Of a stretch of DNA of 64,000 nucleotides, positions 54,400-64,000 are shown in pieces. The notes under the pieces are model-generated. The model was not told the DNA's origin and did no database searches. It saw only the letters and a program-made list of their open reading frames with translations. Position 1 is the first letter of the stretch. Each line of letters begins with the position of its first letter. Source of the stretch: Hermetia illucens (taxonomy: Eukaryota > Arthropoda > Insecta > Diptera > Stratiomyidae); the NCBI RefSeq assembly GCF_905115235.1, contig NC_051854.1:21612001-21676000 (forward strand). Reading direction: 5' to 3'. A program made the position numbers and the translations under genes.

Positions 54400-57300
54400 C
54401 AGGTGGAAACGTGGATTGGTACCCACGACAACACCAACAGCTCTTCTACCAAACCCTATCTCCATCTCCACGTGGTGACTCTTTCTTAACGAAAAGCTGC
54501 AGACGGAGAAGAATGAAGACGGGTCTCCCGCGCCTAAAAACGGGACAAATTGTACCAATCGGTCCTGCAGGTTGGGGGTTGGGTAGGGCTGACAACCCTA
54601 CACGGGAAACAACTTGTTACAAAGCTACAGAAGGAGCCTCGGACTGGACTGACAACACAACGACGAGTCCGGCAAAGTAAAAGGAATAACGATTGGCGCA
54701 TTTGTTCATGGAATGTGCGCTCCCTGTACAGTGAAGGCGCTGCCAAGCAGCTAGCCGATACCCTGTCCCAATATAAAGCTGATATAATTGCAGGAGATGC
54801 GTTGGACAGGGACCGATTTCCTGGAGAAGAGCTACTACACCAGCAAACTATGTGCTCGGAGTAGGTTCCTTAGTCAGCCAAAAAATGAAACCTGCTGTTA
54901 TCGGCTTTGAAAACAAGCGAACGACTATGCACTCTGCGCTTGCGAGGCAAATTTAGAAATATAAGCCTCATTAACGTTCAAGTCCCTACAGAGAAGACTG
55001 CAGAGTCGAAGAAGGATGCCTTCTACGAAGCAGTAGAAGGAACCCTCAAAGTCTGCCCATGGTATGTTATGAAAATCATACTTGGGGATTTTAACTGCCA
55101 AGTAGGGACAGAGCCCGTATTCAGGCGATACTTTGGCTCTTACAGCTTACCTAAGAATACCAATAATAACGCATTGCGGATCATTCAATTAGCATTGTCA
55201 TACGAAATGGTTGTTGAAAGGGCCTACTTTGCGCGGAAAGCGGTCCACAAACCAACGTGGGCCTCTCCAGATGAGACCCCTTTCAACCAAATTGACCACA
55301 TGTTGATGGAACGCCGCCACATTTCAGCCTTGATGAACACCAGAACATATAAAGGGGTCAATAAAGACTCGGATCACTATCTCGTTGGCTGGTACTCCGG
55401 GGTGGAATTACACCACCACCTACAATCCTCTCTGACAATCAGCTGAGATTTAACACTGAAGCCATCCACAACACAGCCCTCCGTGACACCTATAAGAAGG
55501 AAATGGATGCCGCAATAACCGCAGTCAACAGAGGACCTGGAGATGAAGCATCAACAAATGATCTTCACAACCACCTGAAGAACGTTATCATTGATACGGC
55601 CTCAAACGTACTTGGCCCCAGCCGCAAAACAAGCCGGAACGGCTGGTTTGACGATGAATGTAAGCTAGCAACGGAACGGAAGAATGCCGCATACCGAGTA
55701 ATGTTGCCTTCTCAAAGAACGCGGGCACGCGCAGAGACTTATCACGAACTCCGTCGAGCGGAGAAGCGACTTCACAGACGGAAAAAGGAAGCCTGGGAGA
55801 ATCAACAAGTCTGTGAAATAGAAAAGTACAGCAGCCGCGCCAGGCGCGCAAGTTTTACCAACAAGTCAGCAGGATGAAGCCTTATACACCTCGATGCTCA
55901 TCCTGCTGAGACAAAGAGGGAAATCTGATTTCCGACAGAATGGGCATATTGGAGCGATGGGTTGAGTACTTTGATGAGCTACTGAACAACCAGAACATCG
56001 GCGAGTTGGAGGTCCCGCCAACTGAAGACGACGGACAAATACTGCCACCACCAAGTTTAGTAGAAACAGTCCGTGCAATTCATTGGCTAAAAAATCATAA
56101 GTCGCAAGGAGCCGATGGAATTACAGCCGAATTGGTTAAATATGGAGGCGACCAATTACACCAAGTTGTTCATCAACTTGTGCTCAAGGTGAGGGGCAGC
56201 GAATCAATGCCTGACGACTGGCAAAGAGGCATTATCTGTCTCATACATGAAAGGGGAGATATGACACAGTGCAGCAATTATAGAGGTATCACGTTGCTGA
56301 GTACCATCTATAAGATATTCTCCTCTATCTTGCTAGGCCGCCCCATACGCCCAGAACATCATTGGCCCATACCAAAGAGGCTTCACTCCAGGCAAATCAA
56401 GCGATGGAAAAACTGATGGAATATAGACAATAGTTGCACCATCTGTTCATCGACTTTAAAGCCGCCTATGATAGCATAACCAGGGTAAAACTGTACACGG
56501 CCATGAGAGAATTCGGTATCCCGACGAAATTAATAAGACTGACTAGACTGACCCTGACCAATGTTCGAGGCCAGATAAAAGCAGCAGGATCACTCTCAAG
56601 ACCATTCGACATCAACAACGGTCTACGACAAGGGGCCCTATCATGCGTCCTCTTTAACCTGGCCCTCGAGAAAGTGATCCGTGATGCTGAGGTAAATGCA
56701 AGAGGTACGATCCTCTTTAAGTCCACCCAACTACTGGCCTATGCTGACGATATCGACATCATGGGAAGAACCACCCAAGATCGAGCATGCGGCGCGAGAT
56801 CTTGGGCTGCACATCAATGAAGGCAAGACAAAATATGTGGTGGCAACGTCAGCACCGAAAACCAACCAACCAACATCGAACCGCACTGGTCAAACAGAAA
56901 GAATAAAGATAGGAGAATACAACTTTGAGACTGTTGATAATTTCTCCTATCTAGGGTCGAAAATCACAACCGATAACAGCTACGATGATGAAATCCACGC
57001 ACGGTTGTTGTCAGCCAACAGAGCCTATTTCAGCTTACAAAGACTGTTCCGCTCAAAACGTCTCACCATAGGGTCAAAGCTCTTACTGTACAAGACAATG
57101 ATCTTCCCAGTCCTCATGTATTTTCCAGAGACTTGGGTTCTTCTTGGGAACTCTTGGCCGCGTTCAAGAGAAGAATCCTCCGAAGAATTGTTGGCCCCCT
57201 ACATGAGGATGGACGATTCCGTAGCCTACACAATGACGAAATCTATGAGCGATACCATGACCGTCCGGTTGTGGATAAAATCCAGCTGAATAGGTTACGG

Positions 57301-57560
57301 TGGGTGGGTCATTTAATCCGTATGGATCAGGATGATCCTACCCGGAAAGTCTATAAGGGCAATATCTATGGTAGAAAAAGAAGACGAGGTTGAACCTGCC
57401 TAAGATGGAGCGATGGCGTAGGTCAAGACGCCAGACAGCTTTTAGGGATATCGAATTGGTGGACCTCGGCGCAAAACCGGAATGTCTGGAGTTACTTATT
57501 AAGGCAGGCCTAGACCGAATACCGGTTGTTGCGCCGTTAATGATGATGATGATTATTTCT
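54400..57560 (+). mobile_element. RTE-like LINE, longest copy (APE endonuclease, RT, tail)
   Basis: The endonuclease has RICSWNVRSLYSEGAAKQLA (54700), IILGDFNCQVG (55070), FNQIDHMLMERR and NKDSDHYLVGW (55370). This type is often annotated as 'craniofacial development protein 2-like' in insects. The linker runs 55500-55900. The RT (55940-56820) has HKSQGADGITAELVKYGG, CSNYRGITLLSTIYKIF, LFIDFKAAYDSITRVKLYTA, NGLRQGALSCVLFNLALEKV and LLAYADDIDIMGR (catalytic YADD near 56745). The C-terminal part is SYLGSKITTDNSYDDEIHAR, RWVGHLIRMDQDDP. The 3' tail (57440-57555) ends in GTTGTTGCGCCGTTAATGATGATG. About six frameshifts or stops; otherwise nearly full length, so fairly young. Confidence 0.88.
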
Positions 57561-57969
57561 GCATGAGGCCAAATTTCCAGGAAATATATAAGAAAAATGT
57601 TTAAAAGTTTACCTAAAAGAAACAACTGGCTTTTATTACCTGAATTTCATTCTAAAATCCCTAAATATAAGTGTCTTATCTTTTTTATCTACTTGAAATC
57701 CGACTTTCTTTAATTATTGAATGGGTCATACGGGAAAAGCCCAGGTAATTACTCAGGAGTATGCAATTATGTCCAGTTTTCTGAAATGCATACACAGCTT
57801 CTTGGAATTGTTTTATTATTTTAAGATTTCTTGAAAAACGTGGGGTGTCTTATCATTTTTACCTTAATTTTATTTCTTACGTTTCGATTTATAACGCACT
57901 TTCATGGAACTAATTAACGTGATAAGTCGAGGTATGCCTGTATCTTCCGCAAAGCCGTGTCTGCAGTTA
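57561..57969. other. no gene recognised
   Basis: AT-rich spacer between the LINE tail and the duplicated promoter region. Confidence 0.4.
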
Positions 57970-58477
57970 ATACATTCAAAATAGCAATTGTAAGCACTTT
58001 CTTATCCGTAGTTGACGCCTTCCTTAGTGCCTATGAGCAGAGATACATACATTCCTAAATTGTTTGGAAAGCAGCATGAATTTATGCTGTGTACGTAAGT
58101 AGTTAGAGCTCAAATGTTTAGAGTATCTATTGCCACATTGGGAGATTGGGAATTAACACGAGCCGAATACAGGTAGGAGGGGAACCGTACACTTTCCGAT
58201 GGTGTATTAAAGATACATGACTGGCTATGAAAACAGAAGGAATGTATCGGGTCAAGCACACAACCCTGACGCCCTCGTTCAGTACGTACATGCTCGCTCA
58301 CAAGCTACGTACGTCGAAGCTGTCAAACCGCGGGTGAAGTGCTTTACGTACATCGTTGTGTCCCCAATTGCAGTTATAAACGGAGGTTTCGCGGCGAAGT
58401 GAGATGTAAACAGTCGTTAAAAAGCAGTTGTTCGGTGATTGTTGAGTTTCGATAGTTCGGCGGTTTACGAATTCACC
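57970..58477 (+). promoter_or_regulatory. diverged copy of the BED gene promoter region
   Basis: Matches 41270-41720 in blocks and in the same order: TTTCTTATCCGTAGTTGACG, AAATTGTTTGGAAAGCAGCA, GCTCGCTCACAAGCTACGTA, GAAGCTGTCAAACCGCGGGT and GGTTTCGCGGCGAAGTGAGA. It lies immediately upstream of the second BED exon. Confidence 0.75.
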
Positions 58478-58620
58478 ATGAAAGCGCGTGGACGCCACGA
58501 TTTCTGGGAAAAGGGTCTCTACGAGATCATCAAGAATAAAAATGAGCCAATGCTGGCTCGTTGCATGATATGCAGTCGCGTACTCAGGAACACGGCTCGG
58601 TCGCGACTTATCACCCACAG
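58478..58620 (+). CDS. second BED-finger exon, partial paralogue of the hAT-derived gene
   Basis: Starts with ATG in a good context (TTCACCATGA) and encodes 47 full codons: MKARGRHDFWEKGLYEIIKN, then LARCMICSRVLRNTARSRLI. About 34 of 47 residues equal exon 1 at 41723-41871, with many third-position differences, which hints at selection on the protein. The exon ends in the same phase, but the donor is AG|GCAAGT, a GC-type site, where the first copy has AG|GTAAGT. Cys, Cys and His of the finger are kept; the last zinc ligand would come from the next exon. I found no exon 2 or 3 downstream within the window, so this is either the first exon of a longer paralogue or a stranded duplicate. Confidence 0.7.
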
Positions 58621-59159
58621 GCAAGTACTTATCAAATGGTCGAATGTAGATACAAATGGTGCTAATGGTTCGCTCGCCTAAGCCGTGCGTGGAATATGTG
58701 CACCGAGGAATATGGCGGCTTCCTGGGCATGTACGTACATACATGTGTACGGATTGAAAACAGCCGTGGAGAGAATGCTCGGTTGGTGGCGGAGCGACCT
58801 GCACGCTGCCCAATTCTTTTTGTGGCCGCTTCCGATTTGTACATGCGTGTATGGATGGAAAAGGCCGTCATGCTTAATTTATATGTAAATATTTATGCAT
58901 GTATGTACGCAATGGGTTGCTACGTTCAGTGTTTGTTTACGATGAGCATATGCAATCGCCTGTTCAATATACAGTGATAAACAAAAATCTACTTACACCC
59001 TGAAATAAAGTTTATTAGAATTTTTTATTCCAAAATCATTATTGCTGATACTTTACAAAATTGATGCGAAATAGAATAAAAGTGTAAATACACTTGTAAA
59101 ATATCAACGAAAATGCACGTAGATAACACGATACATATTGCAATATAGTTGGATACCTT
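58621..59159. other. no gene recognised after the second BED exon
   Basis: Overlapping open frames (58685-58977) show no motif, and no exon 2-like acidic segment was found. Confidence 0.4.
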
Positions 59160-59560
59160 AAGTGCGCGCCAGTTAAGTTTGGACCCGTGTGTGTTGCTTT
59201 TGGTTAGTCGAATTTATTGAATTGCGGCAGTTACATAGATTTGATGGTAATTCCTTGCTCTCTACCGAATCGTGGGCAAAGCGCATTTTCTCAGTTTGAC
59301 TAGTCATCGCACTCTTCCGCGTGGAACAATTTATATATTTAGGAAGCGTTGTTTTTCCTGACGTTTGCTTGGTGCAATATGGGAATAGCACATGAAAAGT
59401 GATCGCTGTTTGGGGGCATTTTGGCCTGGAACAATAACTAATGAAGAACCACCGGCCAGATATCCGTGGGTGTGTTGATCGGAAAGCGGAAGTGGTAATG
59501 GCAGTCTAACATTGAGAAAGGGCGATAACTCCATTACTGGTTATGCGATACAATGGTACC
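59160..59560 (+). mobile_element. LINE 3' fragment (unclassified family)
   Basis: Short blocks match 45750-45960 (TATATTTAGGAAGCGTTGTT, GGGAATAGCACATG) and 22080-22200 (GCCAGATATCCGTG, GAAAGCGGAAGTGG). Too decayed for clade assignment. Confidence 0.45.
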
Positions 59561-59944
59561 TATCATACTATCCTAGGATGGTCAATGAGTGGGCCAACCT
59601 AGAACTATGTGGCGTACACCAGTGGACAAGGAGTGCAAGCTTCTCTAACACTGCCATGAACGGTCGAAAGCTCGTTTAAGAAAGGACGAGGGATGAGTGC
59701 CGCACTTACGAGTATATTGGGTAATCTTTTCCGTACATATGATAGACCCTCACAACTAGCAATATCGACCTGTAGTTTAGTGACTATGATGTGTACGGAT
59801 GAGCTTCCCCAATACATTTGCAAGTCCAATTCACTGAGTGTGGGTACTACTTATTAGATGTACTGTGCCTATGGTCTGAATGGCTCTCTAATATTCAAGG
59901 ATCTCAGGGAGGTAGGTAGGACCTTCAATAGTATTCGTTAATAA
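59561..59944. other. no gene recognised
   Basis: Unrecognised sequence before SINE copy 4. Confidence 0.35.
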
Positions 59945-60232
59945 TTCCGGATAGCTGAGTGGTTAGAGCGCAAGGCTGTCGTACGGAAGGTCGCGGTTCA
60001 AATCTCACTGGTGACAGTGGAATTTGTATCGTGATTTGACGTCGGATACCAGTCGACTCAGCTGTGAATGAGTACCTGAGTCAAATCAGGGTAATAATCT
60101 CGGGCGAGCGCAATGCTGACCACATTGCCTCCTAGTGTACCGTTACGGTCTTGAATGAAGTGCTCTAACACACTTCAAGGCCCTGATCCAACATGGATTG
60201 TTGCGCCAACGATTATTATTATTATTAATAAT
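59945..60232 (+). repeat. tRNA-derived SINE, copy 4
   Basis: It starts TCCGGATAGCTGAGTGGTTA (A box), has the B box GGTTCAAATCTC near 59995 and the conserved body, and ends GGATTGTTGCGCCAACG plus (ATT)n to about 60232. It has a small deletion near 60133 relative to copy 3. Confidence 0.93.
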
Positions 60233-60339
60233 TTATTGTATCTGTAACCCACCAAGATATGACTCCCCTGTGTGGGTGGGGATTAAGAATTTAGTCATAA
60301 TACTTTCTGCTTGTTGAAAAAGTCGACTAAAATGGATAG

Positions 60340-61130
60340 AAACTTTTTATCATCAATCATCAACGGCGCAACAACCGGTATCCGGTCTAGACCTGCCTTA
60401 ATAAGGAACTCCAGACATCCCGGTTTTGCGCCGAGGTCCGCCAATTCGATATTCCTAAAAGCTGTCTGGCGTCCTGACCTATGCCATCGCTCCATCTCAG
60501 ACAAGGTCTGCCTCGTCTTCTTTTTCTACCATATATAGTCTTCGAGGAATGCATGAGGACTGGCTAGAGTTTTGACGTTATGATGAGACGTTTCGAGCGA
60601 AACAGTTTGTGTAAGCTGAAATAGGCTCTGTTGGCCACCAACAACCGTGCGCCGATTTCATCGTCATAGCTCTTATCGGTTGTCATTTTCGACCCTAGAT
60701 AGGAGAAATGTTCAACGATCTAAAAGCTGTAGTCTCTCTTCGTTGTTTTCGTTTGACCATTGCGATTCGATGCTGTCTGTTCTTTTGGTTTTGGCGCTGA
60801 CGTTGCCACCATGTACTTCGTCTTGCCTTCATTAATGTGCAGCCCAAGATCTCGCGCTGCCTGCTCGATCTGGATGAAGGTAGACTGTACATCTGTAGCG
60901 GCGTGAACGTTTATGAGGCTTATATTTCTAAACTTGCCCCGTAAACGCAGAGTGCATAGCCTTTCGCTTATATTTTCAAGCCAATAACAGCAGGTTTCAT
61001 ATTTGGGCTGACTAAGAAACCTACTCCGAGCAAATGATTCACTGGATGGACGCTATAATATATGGTGTAGCAGCTCTTCTCCAGGAAACCGGTCCCTGTC
61101 CATGAAACCTTGTATGCTCCGGATAAAGGC
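60340..61130 (-). mobile_element. RTE-like LINE, internally deleted copy
   Basis: On the minus strand, an endonuclease start (about 61130-60910, RFHGQGPVSW and a KYKPHKRS-type end) is joined directly to late RT sequence (VQSTFIQIEQAARDLGLHIN at about 60890-60840) and the C-terminal part and tail (60545-60345: NIELADLGAKPGCLEFLIKA then GLDRIPVVAPL). The whole RT core is missing. Confidence 0.8.
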
Positions 61131-61149
61131 GGATTTAGTGGTAATGACA

Positions 61150-61760
61150 TTTGGCTGTCGTACCAGCGTAGATTGTGAGATAACGTGGTGCTGAATTTCA
61201 GGTAGTAGTCGCCAGAACTGCCAAGTCTTTCTTGATTCTACGATGCCAACTCAGAGCCGGTGGCTATTAATGCTGTCACCATCTGCTGCAGCTGAGTCGC
61301 ACGTGGACCACATGAATTTTGTCCGCGGTGGTGGCCAACGTGCCCAGAGACCCCGAATGCACATATGTCAGGATTGCCCTTGCATTCTCCGGGAGCGTCT
61401 GCAGCCACAAAGACTTTAGCAGCTCGGTGCCGACTTTGTCTGTTTTATTTCACGCAGTAGTTGGTTTGGTGCACGTTCACCCAGCGTTAGCTTTATCAGT
61501 AAATGATTAAGTTTAACCGTCTCACTTACTGACAGGCGTTTTATGAGCTGCTCTTTTAGTCGCTTATAAGAGCAGTTCTCGAGAACGTTGGAGACAAGCT
61601 TGACTGCTTCCTCGTCCAACCCGACCACCGCGTAATTGAAGCAAACCGCATCCACGCCAGTCACAGCGAATTGGGCCTCGAGCTAGAGAACCATACTGCT
61701 GGGCTTCTACGCCAAAAAACGGGCATTCGGCTACAGTAGTTACCGAGGGACTTGCCTCTA
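61150..61760 (-). mobile_element. Ty3/gypsy-type fossil (gag region)
   Basis: Fossil on the minus strand. Only a gag/capsid region is recognisable (QLIKRLSVSETVKLNHLLIK, then LTLGERAPNQLLREI), with downstream gag text similar to 2600-2790. No protease or pol follows. Broken; several breaks; old. Confidence 0.75.
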
Positions 61761-61819
61761 TTCTCTATTTATGTTTCTTGTTAAGCACAATTTGCATGTT
61801 GTTAAGAATTCGTATATTG

Positions 61820-63960
61820 ACTTTATATATGATGTAAGCTCACTTATAAAGTGTGCATTTTCGCAATTCCTCCTTTGTTGAGTACCGTTATAAGGTCCTG
61901 TCGCAGTTGACTAACTTCTTGGATAGTAGCACTACCGGATAGAACATCGTCAACATAAAAGTCTTCTTCCGACATTTGAGATGCTTTAGGAAAATTCAAG
62001 CGTTCGTCATTCGTTAGTTGTTGTAGGGTTTGAATAGCCAGGTAAGGGGTACCGTCTTTTCCATAAGTGATAGTCGTCAATTTGTAATGTTTCAGTGTTT
62101 CGGACGGATGATTTCTCTATAAAATGCGTTGAAAATCATTTTCAAGGCTACTGATTTTTCGATACATCTTCTTGATGTCTACGGCAATCACATACTTGAA
62201 CTTTCGCCATTTCAACAACGTAGGCTCAACCAGCAAGAGATCTTTGAGTGATTTGCCATTGGGGGTCATTTGTAATGAGTTTAACACCACTCTCAACTTT
62301 GTCGTTGTGCTGTCTGCCTTGCAGAATGCTTGATGTGGCAGGTAACAGTTGCGCATCAAATGGACTTCCTTCTGGAGAACCTCTGTCATATGGCCCAACC
62401 TGAGGTACTCTTTCATGAATATCATGTATTTTTGCCGTAGCTCATCATTCGCAGCTAACCGCTTTTCTAGTTATGAACAACGAATGTGCGCAATTTTCCG
62501 TGAATCGCATAGCTCGACGGCTGGTTGCGCTTCCTCTTTGAATGGGAGTGGCACATCATACCTTCCCACTGAATCCCGTCTAGTTACGTTCGTATACCAA
62601 GTAGTAGCAGCTTGCACGTCATGAGTCCAGAGTGCTTTTGGTCAATCTCCTAGAATTTTCACAGTAGCTGTTTCGTGCTTTCTATGGCGTTAACCATGGA
62701 TATTATGCCTGTGTTTGTGCCTATCGCATGTGTTGGCCCAAGCAGTAATCATCCAGTTTTGGTATTAATGGCGCATGGAGATCCTTTCTTTAATCCATGT
62801 AGTGATAAAGAATGGTACACATCTGCCACTAGTAGCACGTCGATGTTGCCAGTGGCACCATAAGCAGGATCAGCTAGATCTTCAAAGTTCAGTCCGTTGG
62901 GTAGCTGGGCCTTAATCTCCACAGCAGGGCACATATTGGTAATGCTCGGTATGATCAGGGTGGATTTATTGAGGTTCAGATCACCCTTCCTTGGTTTGAT
63001 GCACAAGGAAACTCGACCTTTCTTTTGTATTGACGATATAGCACCCAAACCAAATATGCTGATTTTAGCGCTATGCCGTTGAACAATTGCGCCTCCCTGA
63101 TAAAGCTTCATTGGACCCAGAATCAATCAATGTCGTGAGAAAAATAAATTGTCCGGTTACGTCCCGTACTTGAATTTTTGCTGCAGCCAGCAGAATCATA
63201 TCGGGAAGAAATGGCTTCACCCCGACAGAAAGTTCTGTTGCCTTTATTGTGTCGGTATGAAGCAGCGTACGGTGTTTCCTAGAGCACAGCCTACATCGGA
63301 TTACGTTATGCCCCTTCTTAAGGCTGTTGTCACACAAACTCCTTTTCCGTACGGTGTCCCTTCCTTGCTGGAGGATTGAAGACTTGAACTTGATGCTTTG
63401 GTGTATCTGATGATCCTTTTGACATATTTCGCATTCGGTAGCGTTGTTGGCCACGAATGCTTCGAACCTTTTGTTCTTCTTCTGGGAGCCAAGAGCTTCT
63501 AAAGTTCTAAAATGACCAAAATCCATAAATACTGATAGCTTCGGAATGTCTCTTGATACCCCTTCCGATGTTTCCTATAGAGGTTTCGATTCTTGGTCTA
63601 GTTTTTGAACAATTGTGTAAATTATCGTATACGCCCTGGGGACAGATGGTTGCTCATTCTTCCCTGCGACGTCCTTACCCTCGAACTCGTCTGTCTGGAA
63701 ATAGGCGAGAAAATCCAGGTAGATGTCCTCCGTCAATCCATATTCCTTCGCATATTCTTCCCATTGATTTGAAGTAAGTTTTGTTTCGGATATTACCACG
63801 GAGTGTAATTCCGTGCATGAAGTCTACAATTCCTTAAGTCGTTCGAACCTTGCTTGGAAATATCTGTCCTTCCCAAAATTACGACTCAGTTTGGCGATGC
63901 TCGCAAAATTGTTCCGTTGGAGAGTCCTATTGCTGGTTTCTGCCATTTTCGCTTCCACTA
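61820..63960 (-). mobile_element. BEL/Pao LTR retrotransposon fossil (gag end, protease, RT)
   Basis: Fossil on the minus strand. Parts in order: a gag-like region (about 63960-63300) with a Cys-rich segment, a protease region (about 63240-62750), and RT segments (about 62430-61840; FCKADSTTTKLRVV, EDFYVDDVLSGS). It runs up to the window edge, so the 5' part and LTR may lie beyond. Broken with several breaks; moderately old. Confidence 0.8.
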
Positions 63961-64000
63961 CATATAACAGGGTTAACAGCATTTCTTTATTTCAGTGGAA

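Noticed and set aside
54550-55446. Endonuclease-like frame as a host 'craniofacial development protein 2' gene
   Set aside because: It is followed by a reverse transcriptase and a LINE tail, with further copies in the window; it is part of a LINE.
58685-58977. Open frames after the second BED exon as its exon 2
   Set aside because: No similarity to the acidic exon 2 at 46663-46849 and no suitable acceptor in phase.

Overview
The window looks like repeat-rich, AT-leaning insect chromosome, most probably from a fly (Diptera). Evidence for a fly: introns of 43 to 126 bp beside a few swollen with transposons; a separase of only about 600 residues, the short fly form; a cap-binding protein CBP20 very close to the Drosophila one; a DINE-1/mini-me type repeat with a (GTCT)n core; and RTE, R1, LOA/Jockey-like, mariner, Ty3 and BEL/Pao relics. 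Species is a guess (a brachyceran such as Hermetia would fit).

Host genes are few and well separated. In order: separase catalytic subunit (6537-8354, +); REV7/MAD2L2 (last two exons, 16761-17409, +); peroxiredoxin-5 (three exons, 26089 down to 17906, -), tail to tail with REV7; nuclear cap-binding protein subunit 2/CBP20 (three exons, 34612-35540, +); a CCDC134 orthologue (three exons, 41164 down to 40389, -); and, head to head with it, a three-exon gene made from a hAT-type transposase with a BED zinc finger (41723-48426, +). A diverged second copy of that gene's promoter region and BED exon lies at 57970-58625.

The rest is mainly transposon debris. Two LINE groups dominate: an RTE-like group with APE endonuclease and a (GAT)n tail (best copy 54400-57560, others at 3115-3520, 36690-38977, 42690-42800 and 60340-61130), and a LOA/Jockey-like group with RNase H (27550-30290, 32130-33960, 42480-44640 and fragments). 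A second RTE family is seen at 14640-16200, 19540-20150, 35760-36420 and 39465-40230. Four copies of one tRNA-derived SINE have a 3' end resembling the tail of the dominant RTE-like LINE. A 1320-bp mariner of the DD41D class (30790-32109) keeps both inverted repeats, its TA duplication and all three catalytic aspartates, with one frameshift. Ty3/gypsy relics lie at 980-2790, 5075-5720 and 61150-61760, and BEL/Pao relics at 50960-52080 and 61820-63960; all are broken fossils.

The host genes do not form one pathway. Separase (sister-chromatid release) and REV7 (translesion synthesis and checkpoint control) act in chromosome maintenance; CBP20 acts in RNA processing; Prx5 removes peroxides; CCDC134 is an ER/secretory protein. 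The most unusual locus is the transposase-derived BED gene: it has lost the first catalytic aspartate, shares a 558-bp promoter region with CCDC134, and has a partial duplicate carrying a GC-type splice donor.
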